Source: Aliiglaciecola sp. M165
GTDB taxonomy: Bacteria; Pseudomonadota; Gammaproteobacteria; Enterobacterales; Alteromonadaceae
Length of the DNA: 64,000 nt
NCBI RefSeq assembly: GCF_007197995.1
Contig: NZ_VKKH01000009.1
Span: forward strand, 62,001 to 126,000
Direction of reading: 5' to 3'
In this document: positions 1 through 8,943 of the stretch, piece after piece
Layout: each line of letters starts with the position of its first letter
Numbering within the stretch: position 1 is the stretch's first letter
Made by a program: the position numbers and the translations under genes
The notes under the pieces: generated by a model
What the model saw: the letters and a program-made list of their open reading frames with translations, nothing else
Told to the model about the DNA's origin: nothing
Database searches by the model: none

Positions 1-39
1 AACAACTTCCCGGCATCCTGCTCGTATTTCTTATACCTC

Positions 40-119
40 ACTCCAGTACAACTTAAACCAGAGGTAGAGCTGGACTACTTAACTCAGTGTCTAACCTCTG
101 TACAACTTAAATCTGGAGT
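40..119. repeat. Nested inverted/direct repeat downstream of the phasin genes
   Basis: ACTCCAG (40-46) pairs with CTGGAGT (113-119), and CAGAGGT (59-65) pairs with ACCTCTG (94-100). Between each pair of arms the same 12-mer GTACAACTTAAA occurs in direct orientation (47-58 and 100-111). The structure touches the stop codon of the phasin gene. It may be a protein-binding site or part of a terminator. No T-run follows, and the window edge hides the rest. Confidence 0.5.
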
Positions 120-682
120 TATTCTTTACCTGCAGCTGGCTTTTTAGCAACAGTTTTACGCGTGCGAGGTTTAGCTGGCGCTTTGGCTGCCGCTGGTTTT
201 TTCGCTGCTGGTTTTGTTTTTGCAGTTGTTGAAGCTGGCTTAGCCGCAGCTTTAGGTGCTGCCTTAGCCTTAGGCGCTGCTGCTTTTTTAGCAGGAGTCG
301 CTTTAGCAGCTGGTTTGGCAGCAGGCTTTGCGGCAGCTTTTTGCTGAGCTAACTTAGCAACGACTTCAATAAGGTTGTCGACTTTTGCTGACAATTTTTC
401 AAGTTGAATATCGCGACTATCGCTTTGCATACCTAATTTGGCTTTGAGCATTGCTATTTTGTCTTCTAACATCACTTTCCCCTTAAATTTTTCGTTGAAC
501 TTTGCTTTTAGCTCTGCTTCAACAGTTTCGCCTCGCACAATAAGGTCTTGTACAAAAGCATTACCGTCAACGTATAATTTGTCCAGTTTATCGGTAGATT
601 TTTCAACACCTTCGCTGTAAACGCCGACGCTTGCTAACCAAGACTTACGTCCGGCTTGCTCGACAGTCTTAACTGCTTTCAT
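119..682 (-). CDS. Phasin family protein with histone-like Ala/Lys/Pro tail (PhaF-like)
   Basis: This is a polyhydroxyalkanoate granule-associated protein of 187 residues. The N-terminal half (about 1-115) is an alpha-helical phasin domain with the typical start WLASVGVYSEG and a coiled-coil heptad stretch before residue 115. The C-terminal third (about 116-187) consists of Ala/Lys/Pro repeats of the AAKPA type, like the DNA-binding tail of PhaF or histone H1. Such proteins coat storage granules and can tether them to the nucleoid. It lies downstream of a second phasin in the same orientation, 63 bp away, with a hairpin between. No PHA synthase is in the window. Family assignment is firm; DNA binding is inferred from composition. 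Confidence 0.85.
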   Translation of the reverse strand: MKAVKTVEQAGRKSWLASVGVYSEGVEKSTDKLDKLYVDGNAFVQDLIVRGETVEAELKAKFNEKFKGKVMLEDKIAMLKAKLGMQSDSRDIQLEKLSAKVDNLIEVVAKLAQQKAAAKPAAKPAAKATPAKKAAAPKAKAAPKAAAKPASTTAKTKPAAKKPAAAKAPAKPRTRKTVAKKPAAGKE

Positions 683-719
683 TGTTATCCCCTTAAATAT
701 TTGTGAGATGGCAATAAGA

Positions 720-738
720 CGCCCGTGTTAAACGGGCG
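720..738 (-). terminator. Hairpin between the two phasin genes
   Basis: CGCCCGT (720-726) and ACGGGCG (732-738) form a 7-bp GC-rich stem with a 5-nt loop. On the minus strand it follows the upstream phasin and precedes the tailed one. The following sequence is only moderately T-rich (TCTTATT), so it may be a partial terminator or an RNA-stabilising hairpin that sets the ratio of the two phasins. Confidence 0.5.
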
Positions 739-745
739 GCTCAAT

Positions 746-1099
746 TTATTTTGCAGCTAGTTTTGCTACCGCGTCAGTTAGCGCGTCGATTTTTGCAGAA
801 AGTTCTTCAACTTTGTCTTCTGAAGAAGCTTTGTCCAAACCAAGTTTCTGACGTACTTCAGCTACTCGCTCTTCAACGTTAGTTTTTGATTTGATTTTAG
901 CTTTAGCTTCAGTCTCAAGAACTTCACCTTTAGCAACTAGGTCTTCGAAAACCTTACCTGCTTCTGCAGTCAATTTTTCGTATTGGCCTTGAGCTTCGTC
1001 GAAACTCTTACCGTAAGCACCTAAACCTGCTAACCAGATTTTACGTGCGAAATCTTCTGCTTCAGATACTTTACCTTTGATTGCGTCTAATTTAGTCAT
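746..1099 (-). CDS. Phasin family protein (PhaI-like, short form)
   Basis: A 117-residue phasin without the basic tail. It shares the motif KIWLAGLGAYG near residue 20 and ends in a coiled coil (KVEELSAKIDALTDAVAKLAAK) closely resembling the corresponding part of the neighbouring phasin. The start at 1099 is chosen because GAGGAATTAATC lies directly before it; a longer frame to 1159 exists but adds an unrelated hydrophobic leader. It is the first gene of the two-phasin unit. Short and tailed phasins in tandem match the PhaI/PhaF arrangement of pseudomonads. Confidence 0.85.
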   Translation of the reverse strand: MTKLDAIKGKVSEAEDFARKIWLAGLGAYGKSFDEAQGQYEKLTAEAGKVFEDLVAKGEVLETEAKAKIKSKTNVEERVAEVRQKLGLDKASSEDKVEELSAKIDALTDAVAKLAAK

Positions 1100-1228
1100 G
1101 ATTAATTCCTCGCTGTGTTGACTGTGGAGAAGATTAACGATGTAAATTAGAAACCGCATACTAAACGTACGATTTATTGAAAATAAATTGGAATGAAATT
1201 TTAACCCTTTGATTTTATGGGAAATTTA

Positions 1229-1262
1229 ATTCAGCCAAAAATTGAGGAGTTTTTGGCTGAAT
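1229..1262 (-). terminator. Terminator after fadR
   Basis: ATTCAGCCAAAAA (1229-1241) and TTTTTGGCTGAAT (1250-1262) form a perfect 13-bp stem with an 8-nt loop, 14 bp after the fadR stop on the minus strand. The downstream tract is AT-rich (TTAAATTT). It would separate fadR from the phasin promoter. Confidence 0.75.
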
Positions 1263-1275
1263 AATTGGAAATAAA

Positions 1276-1986
1276 TCAGTCTACGATGTCTTTGGGCATC
1301 TCAGCACGAATTTCCTGCCAAATTTTACCCGATTCGATACCGTATTCACGGATAACTCCGGCTACACCCACAAAATCTTCTTTTTCGGCTAGTTCCATCA
1401 ATTTTTGATAATAATTGCGCGAGAGATCCCGAGATTTTTGATAAGAGAAGTAAAATCCTCCTATTCTTGAATAAAGTCCTTTAAAACCATTCATCATCAA
1501 TACATACACTTTGTTGCCCGATGCGAACGCCATATCGTGATTGATTTGATAATCGAATAATGCAAACGCAGCTCCATCTTCTGGGATGTCTTTGTAGCCT
1601 TTGAGGATCTCTTTCACGCGCTCTGCATTGTTCTTGATCGCACCGCGAATAAATACAGCACTAAGGTTAGTGCGAGCCGCCAACAAATGGTCAACAAGTT
1701 CTGAAATTCCATCTTGGTCTAAGCGCGCAAGAGTTTCCAAAATATTTAGACCTGAAGTTTCCCAAAAATTGTTTACTTTGGTTGGCTTGCCATGTTGGAT
1801 AGTCAACCATCCATCTCTGGCTAAACGCTGTAAAACTTCTCGTAGCGTTGTCCGTGTTACACCAATTAGTTCCGACAGTTCACGCTCGGCTGGCAAAATA
1901 GTGCCTGGGGGAAACCTGCCACTCCAAATTGACTCAACGATATACTCTTCAGCAAACCCTGCGGGGCTTTGTGCCTTGTAAATCAT
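1276..1986 (-). CDS. fadR: Fatty acid metabolism transcriptional regulator FadR
   Basis: A GntR-family regulator of 236 residues that senses long-chain acyl-CoA, represses fatty-acid degradation genes and activates unsaturated fatty-acid synthesis. The N-terminal winged helix (about 8-75) contains the FadR-typical [20 protein letters not shown] helix-turn-helix. The C-terminal helical acyl-CoA domain contains the family-like FALFDYQ and [12 protein letters not shown] stretches. It is divergent from nhaB, the same neighbourhood as in E. coli. fadD lies 14 kb away in this window and is a probable target. Length is normal for the family. Confidence 0.95.
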   Translation of the reverse strand: MIYKAQSPAGFAEEYIVESIWSGRFPPGTILPAERELSELIGVTRTTLREVLQRLARDGWLTIQHGKPTKVNNFWETSGLNILETLARLDQDGISELVDHLLAARTNLSAVFIRGAIKNNAERVKEILKGYKDIPEDGAAFALFDYQINHDMAFASGNKVYVLMMNGFKGLYSRIGGFYFSYQKSRDLSRNYYQKLMELAEKEDFVGVAGVIREYGIESGKIWQEIRAEMPKDIVD

Positions 1987-2266
1987 GCAACGGCTCTCTT
2001 CTTATAGTTTTAATATGTCATGTTCGTAACTGATTGTACCAGAGGAATTTTAGATGGAACAACGAAACTTTAACAAGTTGTAAAAATAAGCATATGCAAA
2101 CTAAACCGATTCAGTACCTAAAACTGTTCATTTAAAGGGCAAAAGACTGATTATATTAAGAATTACCTTGCATTTGAGTCCCGTAACTCTTACAAAAGAC
2201 GCAATCTATATTTTTGCCTATAATGAGGCACTTAGGGGAAACATTCCCTGTCGACAGGACAAAGCT

Positions 2267-3850
2267 ATGCAACTTTCAATGACACAAGCTTTTTATAAAA
2301 ACTTTTTAGGGCACGCACCTGATTGGTACAAGCAAGTCATCGTCGCTTTTCTTATTATTAACCCTCTACTATTTATATTTGTCAGTCCCTACTTGGCGGG
2401 ATGGGTGTTAGTGCTAGAATTTATTTTCACCTTGGCCATGGCACTGAAATGTTATCCCTTGCAACCCGGTGGATTATTGCTGATACAGGCAATGTTTATT
2501 GGCATGACCAGCCCCGAGCATATGTTTCACGAGATAAAAGCCAATATCAGTGTCGTTCTGCTTCTGGTCTTTATGGTCGCTGGCATCTACTTTATGAAAG
2601 AGCTTTTGCTGTACCTATTCACCAAATTACTGATTAATGTGAAAAACAAGCGTGCATTGTCACTAGCGTTTATTGCAGCATCTGCCTTCTTATCAGCGTT
2701 TCTCGACGCGTTAACGGTGATTGCAGTCATTATCGCTGTGGGAATGGGTTTTTACGGCATCTATCATAAAGTCGCCTCTGGTAAAGACTTTCATCATGAT
2801 CATGACCATTCCTCAGACGATGATGTTGGTCAACCAAGTCGTGATGATTTGGATAACTTCCGAGCATTTTTACGAAATTTAATGATGCATGCAGCGGTAG
2901 GTACTGCGTTGGGTGGCGTCATGACCATGGTGGGTGAACCGCAAAACCTTATCATTGCTGACAAAGCAGGCTGGGATTTTGGCGAATTCTTTATCAGAAT
3001 GTCACCTATCACCTTGCCGGTATTCTTGGCAGGCCTTATCACCGCATACTTAGTCGAAAAACTTGGATGGTTTAGTTATGGTGCCAAATTACCCATTGTT
3101 GTGCGTGAGATTTTAGCTGACTACAACCAGCATATGGACGAGCAGCGCACCAAACGTGATAACGCTCGGTTGATTGCACAGGCTTTGATTGGAGTTTGGC
3201 TTATTGTTGGCTTGGCTGGACATTTTGCAGAGGTAGGATTAATCGGCCTGTCTGTCATTGTTTTAGCCACCACCATGAGCGGAGTTATCGAAGAGCATTC
3301 TTTAGGCAAAGCTTTTGAAGAAGCCCTGCCCTTTACCGCATTGTTATGTATATTTTTTGGTATCGTCGCCGTAATCATCGATCAGGGGTTGTTTAAGCCA
3401 GTAATCGATTGGGTACTGACCTTTGAAGGAAAAACCCAATTAGTGATGTTCTACTTGGCCAATGGAGCACTGTCTATGGTCAGCGATAATGTATTTGTAG
3501 GCTCGGTTTATATCACCGAAGTCACTACAGCTTTAGAAAATGGTCAAATCACCCGCGACCAATTTGATATGTTAGCAGTAGCAATCAATACCGGAACGAA
3601 TCTTCCTAGTGTTGCCACTCCTAATGGGCAAGCGGCGTTTCTATTCTTGTTAACTTCGGCTATCGCACCACTTCTTCGATTGTCATACGGAACTATGGTG
3701 TATATGGCGTTGCCTTACACCATAGTATTGACCTTGGTAGGCCTCGCAGCGACATATTTTGGCTTGTATGAGCTGACTGAAACGCTTTATGAGTTGCATT
3801 GGATTGAACATCATACCGCCACCGACGTTGGCAACCCACCTGCACACTAA
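2267..3850 (+). CDS. nhaB: Na+/H+ antiporter NhaB
   Basis: An inner-membrane antiporter that expels Na+ in exchange for H+. The product is about 527 residues with about a dozen hydrophobic segments. The start region [11 protein letters not shown] and the segments [20 protein letters not shown] and [10 protein letters not shown] are characteristic of NhaB. The start at 2267 (MQLSMTQ) matches the family N-terminus and has an AGGA upstream; the reading frame extends further 5' from a TTG, but those residues are not NhaB-like. A His/Asp-rich loop ([11 protein letters not shown]) lies about 182 residues in. It is followed 17 bp later by dsbB and probably co-transcribed with it. Confidence 0.95.
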   Translation: MQLSMTQAFYKNFLGHAPDWYKQVIVAFLIINPLLFIFVSPYLAGWVLVLEFIFTLAMALKCYPLQPGGLLLIQAMFIGMTSPEHMFHEIKANISVVLLLVFMVAGIYFMKELLLYLFTKLLINVKNKRALSLAFIAASAFLSAFLDALTVIAVIIAVGMGFYGIYHKVASGKDFHHDHDHSSDDDVGQPSRDDLDNFRAFLRNLMMHAAVGTALGGVMTMVGEPQNLIIADKAGWDFGEFFIRMSPITLPVFLAGLITAYLVEKLGWFSYGAKLPIVVREILADYNQHMDEQRTKRDNARLIAQALIGVWLIVGLAGHFAEVGLIGLSVIVLATTMSGVIEEHSLGKAFEEALPFTALLCIFFGIVAVIIDQGLFKPVIDWVLTFEGKTQLVMFYLANGALSMVSDNVFVGSVYITEVTTALENGQITRDQFDMLAVAINTGTNLPSVATPNGQAAFLFLLTSAIAPLLRLSYGTMVYMALPYTIVLTLVGLAATYFGLYELTETLYELHWIEHHTATDVGNPPAH

Positions 3851-3867
3851 ACTGGAGCTATGACGTA

Positions 3868-4392
3868 ATGAGTTGGTTTCAAACAATGGGAAATTGGGCT
3901 GAACAAAAATGGGCCTGGGGCACACTATTAGGCTCTGCCGCAGTGCTAGAAGCAGTGGCCTTGTATTTTCAATATGGGATGGGGCTGGAGCCATGCATCA
4001 TGTGCATCTACCAGCGTACGGCAGTGTTTGGCGTGTTGTTCGCTGGATTATTTCCTCTACTCATCAATAACGTTATCACACGTCTTATTGGCTTTTTAGT
4101 GTGGGGTATATCAGCAATTTGGGGACTATTCATCGCCATTGAGCATGTTGGACTGCAAATGGAAACTAATCCATTTTTTGTCTCCTGTGAGATTGTCCCC
4201 AATTTTCCCTCATTTATGCCGCTACATCATTGGTTGCCCAATATTTTTGCTGCAACAGGAGATTGTGGAAATATCGACTGGCAGTTTTTAGGCATGAGCA
4301 TGCCCCAATGGATGATCGTGATTTTTGCTGCATACAGCGCTGTGTTTGCACTGGTTTTATTTAGCCGCTTGTTTACGCGCAGGGCTTTTTAG
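3868..4392 (+). CDS. dsbB: Disulfide bond formation protein DsbB
   Basis: An inner-membrane quinone reductase that reoxidises the periplasmic thiol oxidase DsbA. The 174-residue protein has four hydrophobic segments and both essential cysteine pairs: C43/C46 in CIMC and C107/C133 in the second periplasmic loop (VSCEIV and GDCGN). Arg50 after the first pair (CIYQR) fits the conserved quinone-site arginine. The gene follows nhaB with a short gap, the same order as in other gammaproteobacteria. Confidence 0.95.
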   Translation: MSWFQTMGNWAEQKWAWGTLLGSAAVLEAVALYFQYGMGLEPCIMCIYQRTAVFGVLFAGLFPLLINNVITRLIGFLVWGISAIWGLFIAIEHVGLQMETNPFFVSCEIVPNFPSFMPLHHWLPNIFAATGDCGNIDWQFLGMSMPQWMIVIFAAYSAVFALVLFSRLFTRRAF

Positions 4393-4474
4393 ACGTGCCA
4401 AATAAAATTACCACCTCCCCGAGGCAGCATCAGTTACCTTGCCACGCAAGATATGCTTTGTTGGCACATTAGTC

Positions 4475-5098
4475 CTATTGGATAGGGATTAAGACTTCGT
4501 TGTGACGAAAAAAAGGGATGGTAAGTGGACCGTTGTAGCCGGCTTTAACAGGTGCACCAACCGCCTCAACATTATTTTTTAACATCCATTCACGCAGAAT
4601 TTCTGTGTGCTCATTGACGTTGTTATCACCTAAAGTCCCGCTAAACTTGATAGCAGCAACTTTGTAATCCGTCACTTTACTCACAGTGATAGTAGGATCA
4701 TTAGGCTTTGGTGTTGTTTCCAAAGTAAAATGCTTAGGCATCACAAATGACATTGAAGGTTCATCGGTATTTTCAGCCATAAACACGGGGGCCGTCATAG
4801 CAATCTCGGTTCCTTCTGTCTGCTCACTATCCATGAATACTGGTGCAGTCATGGATATCTCCGTAGCACCTTGATTATCGCCGGTTATGTAATTAAACAG
4901 CTTGCGAAAAGCCGGATTTTCATTACCATCATCCATGCTCGCGGTCACCAATATCATTGATTGGTAGTTGCGAATTTCGATACCGACAGCTTCATCCGCA
5001 CGGATCAGGTCGTACGGTGCTGACTCTACTCCATTATCACCAAATACTGAACAGCCACTGAGAAGTACAGCAAAAAATATAAAAATTCCAAATTTCAT
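4475..5098 (-). CDS. SOUL family heme-binding lipoprotein
   Basis: A predicted lipoprotein with a SOUL/HBP heme-binding domain. The start at 5098 gives a signal peptide ending in the lipobox LLSGC (Cys at about residue 16). The body carries the SOUL hallmarks YDLI...IEIRNY, two copies of EI(S/A)MTAPVFM, and a C-terminal NGPLTIPFFRHNEVLIPI. A longer frame to 5203 would put about 35 charged residues before the signal peptide, so it was not used. Bacterial SOUL lipoproteins bind heme or related ligands in the periplasm; the exact role is unknown. Monocistronic. Confidence 0.85.
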   Translation of the reverse strand: MKFGIFIFFAVLLSGCSVFGDNGVESAPYDLIRADEAVGIEIRNYQSMILVTASMDDGNENPAFRKLFNYITGDNQGATEISMTAPVFMDSEQTEGTEIAMTAPVFMAENTDEPSMSFVMPKHFTLETTPKPNDPTITVSKVTDYKVAAIKFSGTLGDNNVNEHTEILREWMLKNNVEAVGAPVKAGYNGPLTIPFFRHNEVLIPIQ

Positions 5099-5357
5099 AA
5101 TAGGCTTACGCAAAAAACACATATTGAATATTACGTCTTCAGTGCGAAAACGTATCAGTTTATTGCGCAATTTTGTTTGTACAAATACAAACTTATCGTA
5201 CACAGGTAGAATGGGTGGTTCGGTTTTTTAGCATTTATAAAATATTGGGTCCTTGGAAGGAATGAAATTGCCGCTCACTATCGGCAATCAGCGAATTGCA
5301 GTGGTTGAATATTCAACCGAACATAGACGCCGTTTCCTTAACCAAAGTATCTGTTCC

Positions 5358-5930
5358 TTAACGAGGTGTTTCCTCTAGATATCGAATTGACTGACCAACC
5401 AGTAACTGGGCACACTCAGTAGCCATTTCACTGTCAAAATCAAAGTACATACGGTAGTAGCGCCAACTGCTGGCACTCATGACATACCGCAGGTTAGCGG
5501 CAGTTTTCTTTATATCGTGCTCTGAAGCGTTCGGGTAGGTTCGACTGAGTAGTTCCTTTAAGGCGACATAACGCTGTTTGGCGGTGGTACTCAGTACCCT
5601 GGGAAGTAAATCCGCGCTGAGTAATACCATAACGGTTCGCGGCTGTGCATCGAGCTTCTCGTAAAGGTTGGCAATGTAGTTCGACAATTCTTCGATTTGG
5701 TATGGAATGTCAGGTAAATTGAGTTCGCTGTAAAGCCGTTTGGTCAGTGCGTCTAGAAACGAATCCCGGGTTTTGAAGTAACGAAACATGGTTCGCTGTG
5801 AGATGTTGGCATGGTCAGAGACTTTCTTAAAGCTTAACTCATCAATACCCAGCGTTTGAGTAAGTTCACAGGCGGCATCTAGCAAAAGGTTGACGGTAAA
5901 GGCGGCTTTTTTTTCTAAGAGTGAACTCAT
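5358..5930 (-). CDS. TetR family transcriptional regulator
   Basis: A 190-residue TetR-type repressor. The N-terminal helix-turn-helix is visible at about residues 27-50 (LSFKKVSDHANISQRTMFRYF). The C-terminal ligand domain has no recognisable specificity. It is divergent from a cupin gene, with a perfect 17-bp palindrome between them overlapping a promoter, which suggests it represses the cupin gene and possibly itself. The ligand is unknown. Confidence 0.85.
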   Translation of the reverse strand: MSSLLEKKAAFTVNLLLDAACELTQTLGIDELSFKKVSDHANISQRTMFRYFKTRDSFLDALTKRLYSELNLPDIPYQIEELSNYIANLYEKLDAQPRTVMVLLSADLLPRVLSTTAKQRYVALKELLSRTYPNASEHDIKKTAANLRYVMSASSWRYYRMYFDFDSEMATECAQLLVGQSIRYLEETPR

Positions 5931-5940
5931 GAAATAATAA

Positions 5941-5977
5941 TGTCATACACTGTGTCATATTGACTTATCATAAGTCA
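5941..5977. promoter_or_regulatory. Predicted TetR operator
   Basis: TGACTTATCATAAGTCA (5961-5977) is a perfect 17-bp palindrome (8+1+8). Just upstream the heptamer TGTCATA occurs twice in direct orientation (5941-5947 and 5953-5959). The site lies between the divergent TetR and cupin genes and overlaps the -35 element of the promoter reading toward the cupin gene. Confidence 0.7.
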
Positions 5978-5988
5978 CCATCTATTTT
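5960..5988 (+). promoter_or_regulatory. Sigma70-type promoter for the cupin gene
   Basis: TTGACT (5960-5965) and TATTTT (5983-5988) are separated by exactly 17 bp, 37 bp upstream of the chosen cupin start. The palindromic operator covers the -35 box and most of the spacer, the usual geometry for repression by steric block. Confidence 0.6.
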
Positions 5989-6025
5989 TTATCCATACAA
6001 TAGTTAAAATAAAAGGATGTGGCCC

Positions 6026-6472
6026 ATGGCAACCCAACCAATAATCAAACATGCAGACGAAGGCAAATGGCTCAACGTCTTGGGGATGCAACTGAAGTTC
6101 CTATGCACTAGTGATGATACTCAAGGTCGCTACTCGAGCATGCTAAACACGGTTCCTAAAGGGCTAGGAGCGCCACCTCATCAACATCCCTGGGACGAGG
6201 CATTCTATGTCTTAAAAGGTCAGGTAGAGTTTTTAGTCGGTGATACCAAACATGTTTTGGGTGAAGGAGATTACATCTTGGCTCCCGCTGACATACCCCA
6301 TGCCTTCAAAGGCCTGTCGGACGAAGAAGGACTGATGATTGCTTTCGAATCTCCAGGCCATTCTCATCGATTTTTTGAGGAGATTAACGATAACGTAACG
6401 AATTTCCCCGAAGACTTGCGCAAGATGCCGGATATCGGTCAGCGCCACAATGTGACCTTTACAGAGAATTAG
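6026..6472 (+). CDS. Cupin domain protein
   Basis: A small single-domain cupin of about 148 residues. The metal-binding motif is visible as PPHQHPWDEAFYVLKG followed by a distal histidine in PADIPHAFKG. The start at 6026 is preferred over the ATG at 6017 because AAAAGG at 6011-6016 is correctly spaced for 6026 but abuts 6017. It stands divergent to a TetR gene with a shared operator, so it is probably induced by the TetR ligand. Substrate unknown: candidates are quercetin-dioxygenase-like or isomerase activities. Confidence 0.75.
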   Translation: MATQPIIKHADEGKWLNVLGMQLKFLCTSDDTQGRYSSMLNTVPKGLGAPPHQHPWDEAFYVLKGQVEFLVGDTKHVLGEGDYILAPADIPHAFKGLSDEEGLMIAFESPGHSHRFFEEINDNVTNFPEDLRKMPDIGQRHNVTFTEN

Positions 6473-6659
6473 ACTCCTGTGTGAAGAGTTCATTTGCCTA
6501 TCGCTGTTATAAGCGCGAGCTTGCAGATAAAGGAATAATGAGATTTGAACGTTCCGGTTAGGTGACCACATTTATCTAATCATGCTAGCCCTATGTTTCA
6601 GCAAGACGAGTGCCATGCACTGGCCTAGACAGTATCCATCGCACGTTTGACAGATAGGG

Positions 6660-6717
6660 AAAAAAGTAGCAGCTCCCCTTAAAGCGCTAGCGCGTTTGTC
6701 TTTAAAAAGAGCTACTT
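6660..6717 (-). terminator. Terminator after the TUDOR-like/hemerythrin unit
   Basis: AAGTAGC (6664-6670) pairs with GCTACTT (6711-6717), with further pairing inside the loop. On the minus strand the stem is followed by a run of T, directly after the small gene ending at 6725. Confidence 0.65.
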
Positions 6718-6724
6718 CTGTTTT

Positions 6725-6946
6725 CTAGTCATTTACTTTTTTAAGCTCGCTAGCTGATTTAAGTACCCGTTGACCGTCAGATTGCTCAATTAAATAAGCT
6801 GGATTACTGCCGTCTGCATTTCGTGTAACGTCGGTTCCGTCAATGGTTTTAGTTACTGACTCGGTAAATTTTTCACGAACGTATCCGGTGGCGGAGCCAT
6901 TGCCCCATTGCCACTGAACTTCTGTATTGGTTGCAAAATCTTTCAT
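6725..6946 (-). CDS. Hypervirulence-associated (HVA1) TUDOR-like small protein
   Basis: A 73-residue protein resembling the DUF2945/HVA1 TUDOR family. Seen features are VQWQWGNGSATGYVREKF at the N-terminus and the closing NPAYLIEQSDGQRVLKSASEL. Its function is not established; the name comes from a fungal relative. It starts 2 bp after the hemerythrin stop codon, so the two are probably translated from one message. No signal peptide, so cytoplasmic. Confidence 0.75.
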   Translation of the reverse strand: MKDFATNTEVQWQWGNGSATGYVREKFTESVTKTIDGTDVTRNADGSNPAYLIEQSDGQRVLKSASELKKVND

Positions 6947-6948
6947 GG

Positions 6949-7386
6949 TTATTCTCTGATTGGCTCCATCTCAGCCTTGTATTCATTCGCTAATTTTTCT
7001 TTTTCAGACTCGCTAAATACTTTACCGGCTTTTTGGAAAAACTCTCGCTCTTCTTCTGCTAGATGATGTTCCACTTTTTCTTGTAACGCTTTCAATGTTT
7101 TAAGCCAAACTGGACTACTCATACTAGTTTCGTCCAATTTCGCTATCAGCTTGTCTATTTGATGGTGCTCAGCGATCCCATGTCGTGAATCTTCGATAGT
7201 GTTGTCGCTTTCCATCAAGGGCGAGTAAAAATAACGCTCCTCTGCAATTGCATGCTGGCCGAGTTCTTTCTTGAGACTCTTGTAATAATCTTCGCGAGCT
7301 TCAGACGCACCACTTGTTTCACATAACACCTTCAACAGCAGGCGCTGGCGCTCATGATCCTGGCGAATAGCTTCAAAAATTTGCAT
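6949..7386 (-). CDS. Hemerythrin HHE domain protein
   Basis: A 145-residue four-helix protein expected to carry a non-heme diiron site that binds O2, NO or peroxide. Ligand residues are visible: His11 (RQDHERQ), QHAIAEE near 44, AEHHQID near 70 and EHHLAEEE near 114. The start at 7386 has a GGAG element 8 bp upstream; the longer frame to 7428 adds unrelated residues. It is the first gene of a two-gene unit with the TUDOR-like gene. A role in oxygen, iron or nitric-oxide stress is inferred from the family. Confidence 0.85.
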   Translation of the reverse strand: MQIFEAIRQDHERQRLLLKVLCETSGASEAREDYYKSLKKELGQHAIAEERYFYSPLMESDNTIEDSRHGIAEHHQIDKLIAKLDETSMSSPVWLKTLKALQEKVEHHLAEEEREFFQKAGKVFSESEKEKLANEYKAEMEPIRE

Positions 7387-7577
7387 TGTATTGCTCCTGA
7401 TTAATGAATAAATTGTTTTGATGTACATTTGTGCGATTTCTTACGCTGCTAAGCAGCGCTTATTGTTAATTTCACAATCTTTCTTTTTTACAGCCAATCT
7501 ATTGAATTGACTTTTAAGCGCGATTGCAAAGTTCAATATCTGTGCGCTAGTACGATAGTTTGGCAAATTTGGACCTT

Positions 7578-8927
7578 TCAATATCCCTGTGCGACGATCG
7601 CATCCGCTAATTGCCTAAATGCAGCGACATTTGCTCCACGAGCATAATCTATTTTGTCACTCTCATTACTTTGCGGCCGTCCATCGTTAACACACACCTC
7701 ATGTATGTGCTGCATAACGCCTTTTAATTTCTCGTCAAGCTTGTCAAAAGATAGTTGCTCAAATTGTGCGTTCTGCCCCATTTCAAACCCTGACATCGCC
7801 ACGCCGCCAGCGTTGGACGCTTTGCCAGGAACGTACGTCACGTTAGACGCTTTTACCAATTCAGTTGCTTTGGCTGTGAGCGGCATATTTGCGCCCTCAA
7901 TTAAGTATTGCGCGCCACCCTCTACAATCGACGCAATGTCACTTTCGTCCACTTCATTCTGAGTGGCACAAGGCAGTACGATATCGCTGGGTATTGACCA
8001 TGGTTTTGTGTCAACCAGCCAATCACCATTAAGATCCCCCGCAATGCTTTGCAGTGGATTTGGGTTAACGTCATCTTCAATAAGCTGCTTTATTTGGCCA
8101 ACGGATAGTCCATCTTTGACATGCAGGGTTCCTTTGCTATTCGATAGCGTCGTGACGCACGCGTCCAGTTCAGCGGCTTTGAGGGCAGCATAAGTTGCTA
8201 CATTGCCTGCACCTGACACATTTACCCGCTTGCCCGCTAAATCATCGCCTGAAGTCGCCAACACATTTTCGGTAAAATACACAACACCAAAGCCAGTAGC
8301 CTCCTCCCTGACGTGACTACCTCCAAACTCAATTTGCTTACCCGTTATGCTGCCACCAAACTCATTGGCAAGCCGCCTATATTGACCGTAGAGATAGCCT
8401 ATTTCTCGTTGACCAACATTTATATCCCCTGCTGGAACATCGGTTTTGGGCCCAACATGTCGATTAAGTTCCAGCATGAATGATTGGCAAAACCGCATGA
8501 TTTCCCTGTCCGAGCGACCTTTTGGATTAAAGTCACTACCACCTTTTCCTCCGCCTAATGAGAGACCTGTTAGTGCGTTTTTGAAACACTGTTCAAACGC
8601 TAGAAACTTCAAAATCGACTCGTTTACACTAGGATGAAAACGAAGTCCGCCTTTATAAGGCCCCAAAACATTAGATTGCTGGACACGCCACCCGCGATTG
8701 ATTCTCAATTCTCCACTGTCGGTTTCCCAAACCACTTTAAAAGAAATTATTCTGTCGGGTTCAGCCAACCGATAAAGTACCTGGTGGCGCTTATACGCTT
8801 CATTTGCGTTAATGATCGGGATTACGTCTTTAGCGACATCCTCTGCGGCTTGGATAAATTCATCTTGGCCTTGGTTGTTGGCCCTGAGCCAATCTATAAA
8901 TACATCATAGTTCGACTGATACGTCAT
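7578..8927 (-). CDS. gdhA: NADP-specific glutamate dehydrogenase
   Basis: Catalyses reductive amination of 2-oxoglutarate with ammonium and NADPH to glutamate. The 449-residue length and the segments GGLRFHPSVN, GGGKGGSDFNPKG (substrate lysine), PAGDINVGQREIGYL and SGAGNVATYAA (dinucleotide fold) identify the hexameric bacterial enzyme. The ATG follows AAGGGATAACG. It begins 16 bp after the phosphatase/lipid-kinase gene and is probably in the same transcript, an unusual partnership. Confidence 0.95.
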   Translation of the reverse strand: MTYQSNYDVFIDWLRANNQGQDEFIQAAEDVAKDVIPIINANEAYKRHQVLYRLAEPDRIISFKVVWETDSGELRINRGWRVQQSNVLGPYKGGLRFHPSVNESILKFLAFEQCFKNALTGLSLGGGKGGSDFNPKGRSDREIMRFCQSFMLELNRHVGPKTDVPAGDINVGQREIGYLYGQYRRLANEFGGSITGKQIEFGGSHVREEATGFGVVYFTENVLATSGDDLAGKRVNVSGAGNVATYAALKAAELDACVTTLSNSKGTLHVKDGLSVGQIKQLIEDDVNPNPLQSIAGDLNGDWLVDTKPWSIPSDIVLPCATQNEVDESDIASIVEGGAQYLIEGANMPLTAKATELVKASNVTYVPGKASNAGGVAMSGFEMGQNAQFEQLSFDKLDEKLKGVMQHIHEVCVNDGRPQSNESDKIDYARGANVAAFRQLADAIVAQGY

Positions 8928-8943
8928 CGTTATCCCTTATTCG

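Noticed and set aside
2168-2266. N-terminal extension of NhaB from a TTG at 2168
   Set aside because: The extra residues are not like the family, and an AGGA-supported ATG at 2267 matches the known NhaB start.
4395-4467. GTGCCAA / TTGGCAC inverted repeat after dsbB
   Set aside because: Arms of 7 bp separated by about 59 nt without a T-run; not convincing as a terminator.
6233-6571. 112-codon antisense ORF over the end of the cupin gene
   Set aside because: The cupin motifs on the plus strand are complete; the antisense frame has no family features.
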